From NCBI GenBank assembly GCA_027578915.1, contig JANBTT010000005.1, positions 248,001-312,000 on the forward strand: DNA of 64,000 nucleotides. Reading direction: 5' to 3'. Source of the stretch: Coemansia sp. RSA 1200 (taxonomy: Eukaryota; Kickxellomycota; Kickxellomycetes; Kickxellales; Kickxellaceae). The position numbers were made by a program, and so were the translations under genes. Below, piece by piece: positions 42,185 to 51,850 of the stretch (its first letter is position 1; each line of letters begins with the position of its first letter). Under the pieces are notes generated by a model. That model saw only the letters and a list, made by a program, of their open reading frames with translations. It ran no database searches and had not been told where the DNA came from.

Positions 42185-42948
42185 CTACAGGCGCGATCTC
42201 TTTGCAGTAAACAGGGCCCGGATAGCGTACACCTGGATGACGGCGACCAGCACAACGCACATGCTCTCGAGGATGGAGAACCACCACACGCGGGACTCTG
42301 TGGACGACACGGTGGCAAAGTTGCGGTTTTCACGAAGACGGAAGTACTTCATGAATTTTGTGATCTGCTGCAAGTCGCTCGCAATGCCAACAACGCTGCT
42401 CATCACCTCGTCACGCTTTGCACGCTTTGCAATGTCCTCGGGCCGCGCTTCATCCTCAACGGTAATGTCGAATTCTACAAGCTTGTCAGCAAACGACGCC
42501 AATCCGTTCTTGAAGCAGAATGCGTACTCGCCCACTTGTGTTGCTGTAAACACAAAATCGCCCTGCCGCTCGGCCTCGCCCTTGAACAGCTGCCGATTGT
42601 TTGGCCCCTCGACCTCGTAGTCAATGTCAAAGTTTCCTCCCTGGTGCACCTACATAGCAAGATAACAGACGCAAAATGTGAGCAAAGGAGTACAGGTAAA
42701 TGAGTATGTTCCCTAAACAATTACACTAGCAAGGAATCGCTCCCCTCTCCCCTCACTTCTCGGGTGGTGGTGGTAGACAGATTTGTAATAAATTCAAGAC
42801 ATACCGCAAAGAAGAAGGAAATTTTCTTTCCCGGAGTATCGGCCCATGCAAAGTAGCAGGTCTTTTCGTGCGATGCAATCCATTTGCGAAGCGTCACAGC
42901 GTTGACCATCGCCAGCAGGGTGAGGAAGAGCACAAATTTTCTCAGCAT
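42185..42948 (-). CDS. p24 family (EMP24/GP25L) cargo receptor, 2 exons
   Basis: Exons are 42948-42805 and 42649-42185, joined by a 155-nt GT-AG intron in phase 0, giving 202 residues. p24 proteins cycle between ER and Golgi in COPII and COPI vesicles and help select cargo such as GPI-anchored proteins. A signal peptide (MLRKFVLFLTLLAMVNA) precedes a GOLD domain with the two conserved cysteines (CYFAWADTPG; YAFCFKNG). A coiled-coil stretch follows, then one membrane helix near the end and a short basic tail (AKRSRL). The luminal, helix and tail lengths all match the family; the tail lacks a classic KKxx ending. It is transcribed divergently from the oligosaccharyltransferase gene. Confidence 0.9.
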
Positions 42949-43419
42949 CCCGTCGTCGTTATTGATGTCGTTGTCAAGAGGATTTGAATGGAGTAAAAAA
43001 CAATGGTACTGGATTGACAGGTCGATCAGGAAGGAAAAGAGAAGCACGGAGCAGCTAGCGTCGACCGGCGCCAGAATCCAAACTCAGTCTAAGCCCTTTT
43101 GCCTGCTTATTTCTCACTTGCCAGTGAATTCGAATTTATGCCTTTTCCACGCGTTTTTGCTGATGCTGCCACGACGGCTGCTGTGATTGGCCGAGCCAAG
43201 GTACAATGATTGACCAGCGCTGTTTGTTTTCTTAAGGTGTGATGTGTGTGCTTCAAGCGTGGACCGCGAAAACGGGTGCTTAGCGCAGAGGAGAAAATGG
43301 AGGTCAATCGATCCATCTCCAGCTTGAATTGCAATCGGTATTATTTGTAGTTATTACATTTACTTGTTTCAATCCAAAGTCTCTTAAAGAAAAACACTCT
43401 GCCTATACAAACGTAGAGA
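42949..43419. promoter_or_regulatory. Divergent promoter of p24 and SWP1 genes
   Basis: These 471 nt are the only sequence between the start codons of two secretory-pathway genes, so both promoters must lie here. No TATA box stands out. Confidence 0.6.
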
Positions 43420-44301
43420 ATGAAGAGCGACAGAGTGGGAATCGGGAGGACGGGGACGCTGGTGCTGTGGATTGTTGCGCTGCTGGCCTGTATCTCGGCA
43501 GTCGGGGGCGAGCTGGTGGTAAAGAACGTGAATGTGAGGGTGCTGGAGCGCACGGGGGACAAGATCTTTGATCAAATGCTCAACAAGCCCGGGGTGCTGG
43601 AGGGCGTGCCCAAGCTAAGCTCAACCACGCCGCTGTCAATCACGTTTGATGTGGAGACGGACAACAAGGCGGCGGCGGAGCTGGACCAGGCGTTCGTTAG
43701 TCTGCGCAACCCGACGACAGGCAACGAGGTTGGCGTGGTTGCAAAGAAGACGAAGCGCGGGTCGTACCGGATGGATCTTACGCGCAAGACGTTCCGCACG
43801 CACTTTAGCGGGTCGCCGGGAACGTACAATGCAGCGCTGGTGCTTGGGTCGTTCTCCAACGGCGGCGTGTTCTACGGGCTCGGAGACATAAGGATTGCGG
43901 GGGCCGGCAAGAAGAAGCGGCAGGAGGAGCAGGGCGCCAGCAGATATGGACCAAAGCCCGAGATCCACCACCAGTTTGCAGAGGCGCAGAAGACTGGTAG
44001 TGCGGTGGTCTCACTGGCGTTCACAGCACTGGTTGCGGCGCCGCTGGCGGGGCTTGTTGGCGCGTGGATCCGGTTGGGCGTCAACGGAGCGAATCTGAAG
44101 AAGGAGGCGGCGGGATCGGTGGCATTCGTGGGGCTTGTGGCAGCGTATGTGGTGCTGGCGGGTGCGTACTGGGTGGGAGTCAAGCTCTTCCCGACGCTTG
44201 CGTATGCGCTGGTGCTGGCGCCCCCAACGTATCTGGCCGGGCAGTACGCGCTGTCGCGGCGGATCCAGGAGAACATTGACAGCAGCCGTCAGCAGACGTG
44301 A
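43420..44301 (+). CDS. SWP1: Oligosaccharyltransferase subunit Swp1/ribophorin II
   Basis: The 293-residue protein is a subunit of the ER oligosaccharyltransferase, which transfers the lipid-linked glycan to Asn-X-Ser/Thr sites. A signal peptide covers about the first 30 residues. A beta-rich luminal domain (ITFDVETDNKAAAELDQAFV, SPGTYNAALVLGS) resembles the C-terminal luminal domain of ribophorin II. The conserved PKPEIHHQF stands just before three membrane helices (about 198-222, 230-256 and 258-280). The size is close to yeast Swp1 (286 residues), so the protein has the short fungal form rather than the long animal one. Confidence 0.92.
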   Translation: MKSDRVGIGRTGTLVLWIVALLACISAVGGELVVKNVNVRVLERTGDKIFDQMLNKPGVLEGVPKLSSTTPLSITFDVETDNKAAAELDQAFVSLRNPTTGNEVGVVAKKTKRGSYRMDLTRKTFRTHFSGSPGTYNAALVLGSFSNGGVFYGLGDIRIAGAGKKKRQEEQGASRYGPKPEIHHQFAEAQKTGSAVVSLAFTALVAAPLAGLVGAWIRLGVNGANLKKEAAGSVAFVGLVAAYVVLAGAYWVGVKLFPTLAYALVLAPPTYLAGQYALSRRIQENIDSSRQQT

Positions 44302-45080
44302 GGACGGACGCCTGGCTTTTCTTCCTTTCCTCTCTCTCTTTCTCATCGTCATTTTCATCTTCATCTTTTTCATTATCTGGTTTTGAGTTGGTGCGGCACG
44401 TGCCCCCGCTCTTGGTGTATCTCTGCCTCAATGCGTCAATGTGGAAACGGTGTTGTAGTGCGTGAGTTGGGGCGGAGTGATAAACGAGAACCCCCAAGGA
44501 TAGCCAGAGCTTTCGTTGTTGCTGCACAATTGTCTGTCTGTCTTTTTCCTTCTCTGTTTTATCCCTCAGCGGCATTTGGCACAGAGAAAGGAGAAAAAGG
44601 AGCAGCAGGGTGGGGGGCCAGTGGGATTTTCAAGTGCTGCAATAAAATTTTTTTAAGCAGATAAACAACTAATAGGTAGAAGCCGTGTCTGTCTGTGGCT
44701 ATTCTCAAGCGTGGGCTTTTCGACACGTAACTGGGCAGGCAGCTCAAAGAAAGAGCAAGAGAAAGAACAAGAACAGAGAAGCAGGCCTCGAAAGAAAAAG
44801 AGGCCACTGCATTCTTTCTCTCCCTCCTTCTCTATCTCTCCTCATCCTTGCCCTGTCTTTTCTGTTCAGCCCTTGTCTTTAGCCGGCTCAATTAGTCAGT
44901 CCACACACACATACACATATAAGCTTGGAAAAAGGCAGCGCATTCTCTCCCGCTCGCATTCACTTGCTCGCTCGCTTCTCTCACCCTGGCGAGCATACAC
45001 AACATAGCCGCCGGGATTTAGCAGGCCAAATTAGAATCGCAGCAGACACACAAGAGATACCCAGGGCAGGTTATCCGGCA
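44302..45080 (+). other. Intergenic region with 3' signal and PRPP-synthetase leader
   Basis: An AATAAA at 44641-44646 follows the SWP1 stop by about 340 nt. A TATA-like CATATAAG near 44915 and C/T-rich DNA precede the ATG at 45081. The PRPP-synthetase frame is open upstream of that ATG for about 150 nt, but without another ATG. Confidence 0.45.
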
Positions 45081-46790
45081 ATGCGCAACGCAAAGATATT
45101 CGCAGGGACATCGCATGTGGCGCTAGCACAGCGGGTGGCGGCGTATCTGGGCGCAGAGCTGGCGCCAGTGAGCCTGCGGCGGTACACCAACCGCGAGACA
45201 ACGGTTGACCTGGGATGCTCGGTGCGCGGACAGGACGTGTACATTCTGCAGAGCGGATCGAACACAACAAACGACCACTTCATGGAGGCGTTGATCATGA
45301 TCAGCGCGGCCAAGCTGGCCAGTGCGCGCAAGATCACGGTGGTGATGCCGTACTTTCCGTACTCGAAGCAGAGCAAGAAGAAGAAGAGGCGCGGGGCGAT
45401 CACGGGCAAGCTTGTGGCCAACATGCTGACGGTGTCTGGGGCGGACCACATTATCACGATGGATCTGCACGCTTCGCAGATGTCAGGGTTCTTTGGGGTG
45501 CCGGTAGACAATCTGTTTTCGGAGCCAACGATTGCGCGGTGGCTGATTGAGAACGTCATGCGCAACAGCGACGGCACAGGCGAGACGTCGGCGGGCGCCG
45601 GCGGTGTGGTTGTTGTGGCCAAAAACGCCGGCGGCGCCAAGCGTGTTACGGCGCTAGCCGACCGTCTGGGCGCGCCGTTTGCGCTGATTCACACCGACAA
45701 CGCACCGACCACGCGGCCATTCTCGCGCACGCCGTCGACGGTAGCGCTGCACACGCTGCCGCAGACGCCGCGCGGGCCTGGCATGTTTGCATCGGTGGCC
45801 AGCTCGATTCCGCTGACATCGCCGCTGCGCAGCTCCCACGGGTCGCACACGGATCTGGATCTACAGACAATCGTTGGTGACGCACCCAAAACCGACTCAC
45901 ACGGCGGGTCTCCGGGTCCACGGCGGAGGAAGCGAGGTGCGCGGCGCATGTCTGCCAAGAGCGAGAAGCGCGCCGATGCCATTGACGCCGTCATTGCCAG
46001 CATGCAGCGCGCATCGTTCTACGTGAGTCCGGTGCTGGCGGCCGACGAGCACCCGCCGGAGCCCGACCACCTCGACATCGACGACGTCGGGTCGCCGCAG
46101 TCGGTGGAGATAACCGAGGCACTCAATCGCTCGGACGACGACGACGACGATCCCGACGATGCTAGTCTGATGGAGATGGTCAACACGCCGGCTGTCGAGC
46201 CCGCGCTCAATGCTGACGCTACAATACTAGCTGCTGCCAGCATCCAGGAGCAGCGTCTGCGTAATGGGTCTGCGCGTCCGGCCGCTGTGCCAGCCGAGTC
46301 AGCACCAGCACGCCGCACCACTACGACCGGTGGCGCGCCCATCCACCGCATTACTTCGGGCACGCATCTGCAGTCGGATCCGCCGCTGCGGCCGCCCGTG
46401 GCCGTGACTTCGTGGCACAAGAAGCGCAATGCGCGTATCACACTTGTCGGCGACGTGCGCGACAAGCTTGTGCTGCTGCTTGACGATATGATCGACCACC
46501 CATCGTCCTTCCTTACCGCCGCCGAGCATCTGATGGTTCAGTGCGGTGCGCGCGGCGTGTACATTGTGGCCTCGCACGGCCTTTTCAGCGGGTCGTCGCT
46601 GGGCGAGGTTGAGATCTGTCCGTACGTGATGAAGGTCATTGTCTCCAATTCCTTCCCGATCCCGCCCGAGCTGACGTCTGCGTCATCGAAGCTGGTGCAA
46701 ATCGACATTGCGCCGCTGCTGGCCGAGGCCATCCGTCGCAACCACAACGGCGAGTCGGTGTCGTATCTCTTTGACCGCAATCCGTGGTAG
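45081..46790 (+). CDS. Ribose-phosphate pyrophosphokinase (PRPP synthetase), Prs5-like with long insertion
   Basis: The 569-residue protein makes 5-phosphoribosyl-1-pyrophosphate from ribose-5-phosphate and ATP for purine, pyrimidine, His and Trp synthesis. The N-terminal half is canonical (FAGTSHVALAQRVAAYLGAE, PYFPYSKQSKKKKRRGAITG, HIITMDLHASQMSGFFGVPV). The C-terminal half has the PRPP loop as LLLDDMIDHPSSF instead of the usual DDMIDTxGT, a change typical of Prs5-like fungal subunits. Between ALIHTD (about 205) and HKKRNARITLVGDV (about 445) sits an insertion of about 240 residues, Ser/Ala/Asp-rich with a basic GPRRRKRGARR stretch and an Asp run. Yeast Prs1 and Prs5 carry comparable non-homologous regions. 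Such subunits work in hetero-oligomers and may have low activity alone. Confidence 0.93.
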   Translation: MRNAKIFAGTSHVALAQRVAAYLGAELAPVSLRRYTNRETTVDLGCSVRGQDVYILQSGSNTTNDHFMEALIMISAAKLASARKITVVMPYFPYSKQSKKKKRRGAITGKLVANMLTVSGADHIITMDLHASQMSGFFGVPVDNLFSEPTIARWLIENVMRNSDGTGETSAGAGGVVVVAKNAGGAKRVTALADRLGAPFALIHTDNAPTTRPFSRTPSTVALHTLPQTPRGPGMFASVASSIPLTSPLRSSHGSHTDLDLQTIVGDAPKTDSHGGSPGPRRRKRGARRMSAKSEKRADAIDAVIASMQRASFYVSPVLAADEHPPEPDHLDIDDVGSPQSVEITEALNRSDDDDDDPDDASLMEMVNTPAVEPALNADATILAAASIQEQRLRNGSARPAAVPAESAPARRTTTTGGAPIHRITSGTHLQSDPPLRPPVAVTSWHKKRNARITLVGDVRDKLVLLLDDMIDHPSSFLTAAEHLMVQCGARGVYIVASHGLFSGSSLGEVEICPYVMKVIVSNSFPIPPELTSASSKLVQIDIAPLLAEAIRRNHNGESVSYLFDRNPW

Positions 46791-47045
46791 CTAGTAACAC
46801 CTGCTAAATGTGGGGAGCTGGTTATCTCTGGGGAAACTGAGGCCGATGCAAGCAAGGGCTGGTGGCTGCCGTGACCAATCAGGGGTTGTTCTCGCCCTGA
46901 CTTTTTGATCTTGATCTCTTGTTTCAGTTGAACTTTTTTATTTTGCTCTATTTATTCGTTTTTACTACTACTACCATCACACATTTCGCTATCATTTGCC
47001 CCGCTTGTCAGCCAAGCCCAGTCGCATTCAATTGACCGACCGCCC

Positions 47046-47921
47046 ATGACCTCCCTACTCGCCCGCCGCGCGTGTGCGCTGCCGCAGCGCGGCTGCTGCC
47101 TGCACGCCAGCGCGCGCGTCCGGCACGAGGCTGAGGGCCGCAGCAGCACACAGACGACGACGCACTTTGGCTTCAAAACCGTACCACGCGAGATGAAGGA
47201 GTCGCTTGTGCGCGGCGTCTTCTCCAGCGTTGCCTCAAAGTACGATTTGATGAACGACGCAATGAGCATGGGCATCCACCGTCTGTGGAAGGATCACTTT
47301 TTGCGCAAGATGGCTCCGCCGTCGGGCGCCAGACTGCTGGACGTTGCCGGCGGCACCGGCGACATTGCGCAGAGATTCCTGCAGTACCAGGATGCCGTCA
47401 ACCACGACAACCGATCGTCGGTGCATCTGGTTGACATTAACCCCGAGATGCTGCAGGAGGGCGAGCGCCGCTTTGCTGCGTCAAAGTGGGCGCTTGACGA
47501 CCGTCTGTCGTTTACTGTCGGCAACGCAGAGAATCTGGACTTTATCGACTCCAGCTCCTTCGACGTCTACACCATTTCCTTTGGCATCCGCAACTGCACC
47601 AACCCCGACCGCGTTGTCAGCGAGGCTTTCCGCGTGCTCAAGCCCGGCGGCCGCTTCATGTGTCTCGAGTTCTCGCGCGTCGAGAACCCGTTCCTTGCCG
47701 CGCTTTACGACGCCCACTCGTTCCACGTCATTCCTGCTCTGGGCGACCTTATCGCCAACGACCGCTCCTCCTACGAGTATCTTGTCGAGAGCATCCGCCG
47801 CTTCCCTGCACAGGACGACTTTGCCCAGATCATCCGCGACGCCGGCTTCACCACCATTGGCAAGGGTTATGAGAACCTGACCTTTGGCACCGTTGCCATC
47901 CACTCCGGTTACAAGTTCTGA
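47046..47921 (+). CDS. COQ5: Ubiquinone biosynthesis C-methyltransferase COQ5
   Basis: The 291-residue SAM-dependent enzyme methylates the benzoquinol ring during coenzyme Q synthesis in the mitochondrial matrix. An Arg/Ala-rich presequence occupies about the first 40 residues. The UbiE/COQ5 signatures are present: FSSVASKYDLMNDAMSMGIH RLWKD in its first twenty residues and on, SAM motif I LLDVAGGTGDIAQRFL, the acidic strand LVDINPEMLQEG, and SFGIRNCTNPDRVVSEAFRV. Late motifs LKPGGRFMCLEFS and SYEYLVESIRRFP are also intact. The length is standard. The gene follows PRPP synthetase at a 255-nt distance on the same strand; no functional link is implied. Confidence 0.95.
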   Translation: MTSLLARRACALPQRGCCLHASARVRHEAEGRSSTQTTTHFGFKTVPREMKESLVRGVFSSVASKYDLMNDAMSMGIHRLWKDHFLRKMAPPSGARLLDVAGGTGDIAQRFLQYQDAVNHDNRSSVHLVDINPEMLQEGERRFAASKWALDDRLSFTVGNAENLDFIDSSSFDVYTISFGIRNCTNPDRVVSEAFRVLKPGGRFMCLEFSRVENPFLAALYDAHSFHVIPALGDLIANDRSSYEYLVESIRRFPAQDDFAQIIRDAGFTTIGKGYENLTFGTVAIHSGYKF

Positions 47922-48479
47922 ATCCTTGTCAACTGACTCACCACAATCCTCTCGCCCGTTCTCCCCCTTTTTTTACTATCTATTTATGTCTGTGATTGAA
48001 AATTCTATTTTTGCTGCCCTATTATTAGCAGCATCATCAACCATTAGCATGTGTTTCCTCTTCACTCTTCTCTTCAACTAGCGTCGTTTTCTTCTTCATC
48101 TGGAGTGCATTACGAAAACTGTATTGTGTCGTACCTACCGCCTTTGCTTTGCGTTTCATTGTTTGTTTTCGCCGTTTATCTACCACGTTTGAAAACTTTG
48201 TTGATGCTGCTTCTCCTCCTCATTTCTCCAACAATCTGTCTTGCTTTTCTGCCAGGGCCTTCTTTCTTTTTCTTTCTTTCTCCGTTCCTCATTGTATCTT
48301 CCTAGCGTTCACTTTTGTTTATTTTTCTTTCATTTATTTATTTCAACTGCCGCTCGCTTCCAGCCAGCCATTTGTTTATCCACTTACCTCTTTTGCTAGT
48401 TTTCTGTCCTTTGTAATTATACCAATCCTAGCCCCGAATACTTCAGCCACAATCACGCACATACTCAGCCCCCGCTGTT
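47922..48479. other. T/C-rich intergenic region
   Basis: These 558 nt between COQ5 and the Kelch gene are strongly T/C-rich and resemble the long leaders of other genes here. A short frame beginning MSVIENSIFAALLLAASS near 47986 looks signal-peptide-like, but I could not join it to the Kelch frame in phase. Confidence 0.4.
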
Positions 48480-50741
48480 ATGCCATTCACACAGCTGTCA
48501 AAGGTTGCGCGCAGCGGAAACCTCGATGCCTCGTCTTCGGTCTCAGAGACTGCGGACGCCTGGCGTGCCTACGCGTGCATGGTTCCATTCACTGCCTCCG
48601 ATGGGACGTCACTGCTGATGCTCTACGGCGGATCCAGCTCACAGGACATGCTGGTCCCGCAGGACCCGCTTAAGCTAGCCTCCAAGGGCAATGCCAATCT
48701 CCATGTCTTTGACGAAGCCTCCAGCAAGTGGTATGCGCCCAGCACTGCCAACACTCCCGCCAATGGCCCTGTTCTGCCTGGCTGCGGTGCTGCTGACGGC
48801 GACGCCTGGGTGTATGATCCGCATTACGGCGTTTCTGGTAGCGACTCAACCCCAGTAACATTGCTCGACACCGTGCACTGGAGCTGGAGTTCACCTACCG
48901 AGAGTGGACTCCTTCCCGTCACACGCTTCGGTGCCGCATTTGCCTACGTGTCTTCCAAAGCCCAGTTCTATATGCATGGCGGCATTCCACTGACTACCAA
49001 AACAAATGAGCCAGATTATCCGCCTGGCATTGCGAATAATCTGGACATCCTTAATCCAACCGATCTCTCGTGGTCATATGCAAGCAACGGCCCTGCACGC
49101 AAGTACCATTCCATTTGCTACGTCAGCTCCATTGACGCCCTCGTCCTATTTGGCGGCTCTGACCAGAACATTGACAGTTACAACGATCTAAAGGTGTTTT
49201 CGCTAAAGTCCAATACGTGGCTGTACTCGCTGAAGATCAACGGCGATTCCCCGGCCGAGCGGCTTTTGCACTCTGCCGTATGCACCGACAACTCGATGCT
49301 TGTTTTTGGAGGTACACGTAAAGTGGGCGATACACCCTCTGACAGCTCTGTATGGATACTCAAACCCACCGACGAGACCGAGTTCACTTGGTCCAAGGCC
49401 CCAATATCCACAACCGACCGGCTCATGGGCCCCGCCGCTCGTGCTGGCCACTCTGCTGCTTTGCGCAATAACTCCATGTACATATATGGCGGGATTGGCC
49501 CTAGTGGACAGGACAGCGTGATGTACAAGCTTGACATGGACGAATGGAAGTGGTCGCAGACTAACGTAACTGGCTCCAGTCCTGACGTGGCAGAGGATCG
49601 ACACACCCTGACTGCTGTGCTTATTGCCGCTCTCGTGTCCTCCGTGCTTGGGATTATAACCATAGGCATATCCGCTACTGTAATATACCGGTTTGTACGG
49701 CGGAGATATGGCATTTTTGCTCGTGCCGATAATGACGATAATGATAATGACGATGTTGATGATGATGACGATGTAGATGGTAGTGGTGGTGGTGGCCATC
49801 GCTATGTTCATGACATATATGGCAGTGGTAAGGAGGCGGTTTTGTTTGATTCAACAACAGGCAGTCCCATGGGTTTGGCGGCTAACGGTAGAAGTAGGAG
49901 CATCGGTGATCCGCTGTATTTCAACCAAGACAGCGATGAGCACACCAGCGGAGTCGGTTCTGGCGAGAAACCTAGCGATATTGCGGGGGTCCGTGAATTC
50001 CAATCCACAGCAGACGATATAGTAATTACCGTCAATGAGCGCACCCTATCCAAGAGGCCTAGCACTGAGCCATCCCATTCGCCACAGGATTTTGCCGCGA
50101 TCTCCAACACCGCCTCGGAGGCAACAACACCGGCAAGCATTGGTACTGGCCGGGCACTTCTGCCAGCCGCACTGTTCAATAATGGTCACAGCAGCCCCAC
50201 AGGGCGTGTGCTAAGCACTATGCGGGCGCATGCTCGCTCGTTAAGTACCCGACTTGCTTCGTCACGGCTTTCCACTGCATTTAGTGACGATACTTCCGTT
50301 GCAACGTCCACAACACCAACGCCCGCGTCTGCGACAAACATTAGCCGCACAAGGCGTGCAGAAACTTCGGCATCCGCTGCCCACCACCGCCATCCACGAC
50401 GTAGGTCAGCAAACGCCAACCAAAGAGTTTCTGCTGTAAATATCTATGGACATGACCAAGTCCGACTGGAGAACGAATTCCGTCATGCGGAAGCTATAAA
50501 CGAGATCCTTTTATCGAATCAGCCAATCCCTGCATGGTTACGTGAGGCTGTGGCACAGTCACAGCAGACTCAAAGTAAAGTTGACGATAACAACCATCGA
50601 CACGAACATCGCGATGATGTAGCAGCCAACACCGCTACAAAACACCGCGTTGGTCGCACAGTAAGTGATGTTGACGCGTCGGCACCAACCTCCCAGCTGC
50701 GCACGGGATTCAAGGTGGTCAATAACCTTAGTTCAAGATAG
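48480..50741 (+). CDS. Kelch-repeat single-pass membrane protein
   Basis: The protein has 753 residues. About 1-370 form Kelch-like beta-propeller repeats, seen as double-glycine turns (LFGGSDQNIDSYND, VFGGTRKVGDT, IYGGIGPSGQDS) each followed by a conserved Trp (NTWLYSL, EWKWSQT). One membrane helix lies at about 376-402 (VLIAALVSSVLGIITIGISA), followed by basic RFVRRRYG. The cytosolic tail of about 345 residues is disordered, with an Asp-rich stretch at about 418-436, Ser/Thr-rich sequence and histidines. The propeller should face outside or the ER lumen, yet no signal peptide is visible at the ATG at 48480, so a 5' exon may be missing. The ligand is unknown. Confidence 0.8.
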   Translation: MPFTQLSKVARSGNLDASSSVSETADAWRAYACMVPFTASDGTSLLMLYGGSSSQDMLVPQDPLKLASKGNANLHVFDEASSKWYAPSTANTPANGPVLPGCGAADGDAWVYDPHYGVSGSDSTPVTLLDTVHWSWSSPTESGLLPVTRFGAAFAYVSSKAQFYMHGGIPLTTKTNEPDYPPGIANNLDILNPTDLSWSYASNGPARKYHSICYVSSIDALVLFGGSDQNIDSYNDLKVFSLKSNTWLYSLKINGDSPAERLLHSAVCTDNSMLVFGGTRKVGDTPSDSSVWILKPTDETEFTWSKAPISTTDRLMGPAARAGHSAALRNNSMYIYGGIGPSGQDSVMYKLDMDEWKWSQTNVTGSSPDVAEDRHTLTAVLIAALVSSVLGIITIGISATVIYRFVRRRYGIFARADNDDNDNDDVDDDDDVDGSGGGGHRYVHDIYGSGKEAVLFDSTTGSPMGLAANGRSRSIGDPLYFNQDSDEHTSGVGSGEKPSDIAGVREFQSTADDIVITVNERTLSKRPSTEPSHSPQDFAAISNTASEATTPASIGTGRALLPAALFNNGHSSPTGRVLSTMRAHARSLSTRLASSRLSTAFSDDTSVATSTTPTPASATNISRTRRAETSASAAHHRHPRRRSANANQRVSAVNIYGHDQVRLENEFRHAEAINEILLSNQPIPAWLREAVAQSQQTQSKVDDNNHRHEHRDDVAANTATKHRVGRTVSDVDASAPTSQLRTGFKVVNNLSSR

Positions 50742-51850
50742 TCAGACCGCAAGAGATGCTAGATGTGAGAGCGCTTTAATGTGTATAAGTATAATGTAAT
50801 TTTGCGAAAGACAAAAAGAGCATCTTCTCTGGATGCCCTACAAAATATATTTGTGCTGTCAAGGTGAGATAAGCAATTTGCCAAACAAGACTTGGACGAA
50901 GATGAAGGAGGATGGATGGGCTTTGACGTTTGCTCATTTTGGTGGGTGGGATGATCATGCATAGATTCTACAGAACAAAATGGCCCCTGCGCCTTGTTTG
51001 AATGTTTTAGTAAGTTATTTACCCGAACCTGTGCAACGCTTTAACCTTGTTTTAAGAAGAAGAAAGGCGGGTGGTTACACAAAACAACAAAAGTCCAGCG
51101 TCTTTTATTTCCGCCTTCAGGCGCGTTAAACGGTTATCTCATCCGGCATATCGTCGGGTCATAGAATAAGGGCCTAATTTAAAAAGACATTTGGGATGCA
51201 AGCAAAGCAATACTCCAGTACAAAAATATTGGATTTTCAAAATCTAATTTTGCAAACCGCATGCAGAAAATTCTAAAAATACTCTCACCTGTTTGGTTCA
51301 TTTGGAATTATCCATTACCGAACAGAAAATAACCCCCCACTGTCCTACGGATCAGGTCTTGCTGTTCCACAAACGGAATTGAAAATTGAGTGAAAATGCA
51401 TGGGATTGGATGGTTCTGATACACAAGAGGTGGCTATCTTTCACAGTCGTCCAAACCTCCTCTCATTGCATTTCCAGTGCACAGTTGCAAAAAGTTCGAT
51501 CGAGTGCATACTGTATTTTGCAAACATTTCTTGCCCGTCTTACAATGAGCCGGATGAGTATAAATATATCTTTGCAGAAATCCGCTTTTCCTGTTCTTAT
51601 GAAATACCGGAGAACTGGCTACTGCTGTCGTTAAAACATTTCAATTTTTCTTTTTATTTCTACTATTTGGCAGCAAGGATTTTACTCTTATACTTTTACA
51701 GCCAGGAGCTTGCGTTTATATTTACGTCAATCGGGAAAACGGAGAGAGTGACAAGCGAATATTAGCAGCAGAATTCATTATTATTAGTATCATTATCACT
51801 AGCATTCCATAGACAAAAGGAACATCTTCCACAGCCAGGAAAAAAACAAG
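50742..51850 (+). other. 1.1 kb intergenic region
   Basis: No gene is evident. A segment at about 51121-51180 shares short similarity (TCATCCGGC and following bases) with the repeat-flanked segment near 13085. A TATA-like GTATAAATAT stands near 51557 and AT-rich DNA precedes the protease start at 51851. Confidence 0.4.
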
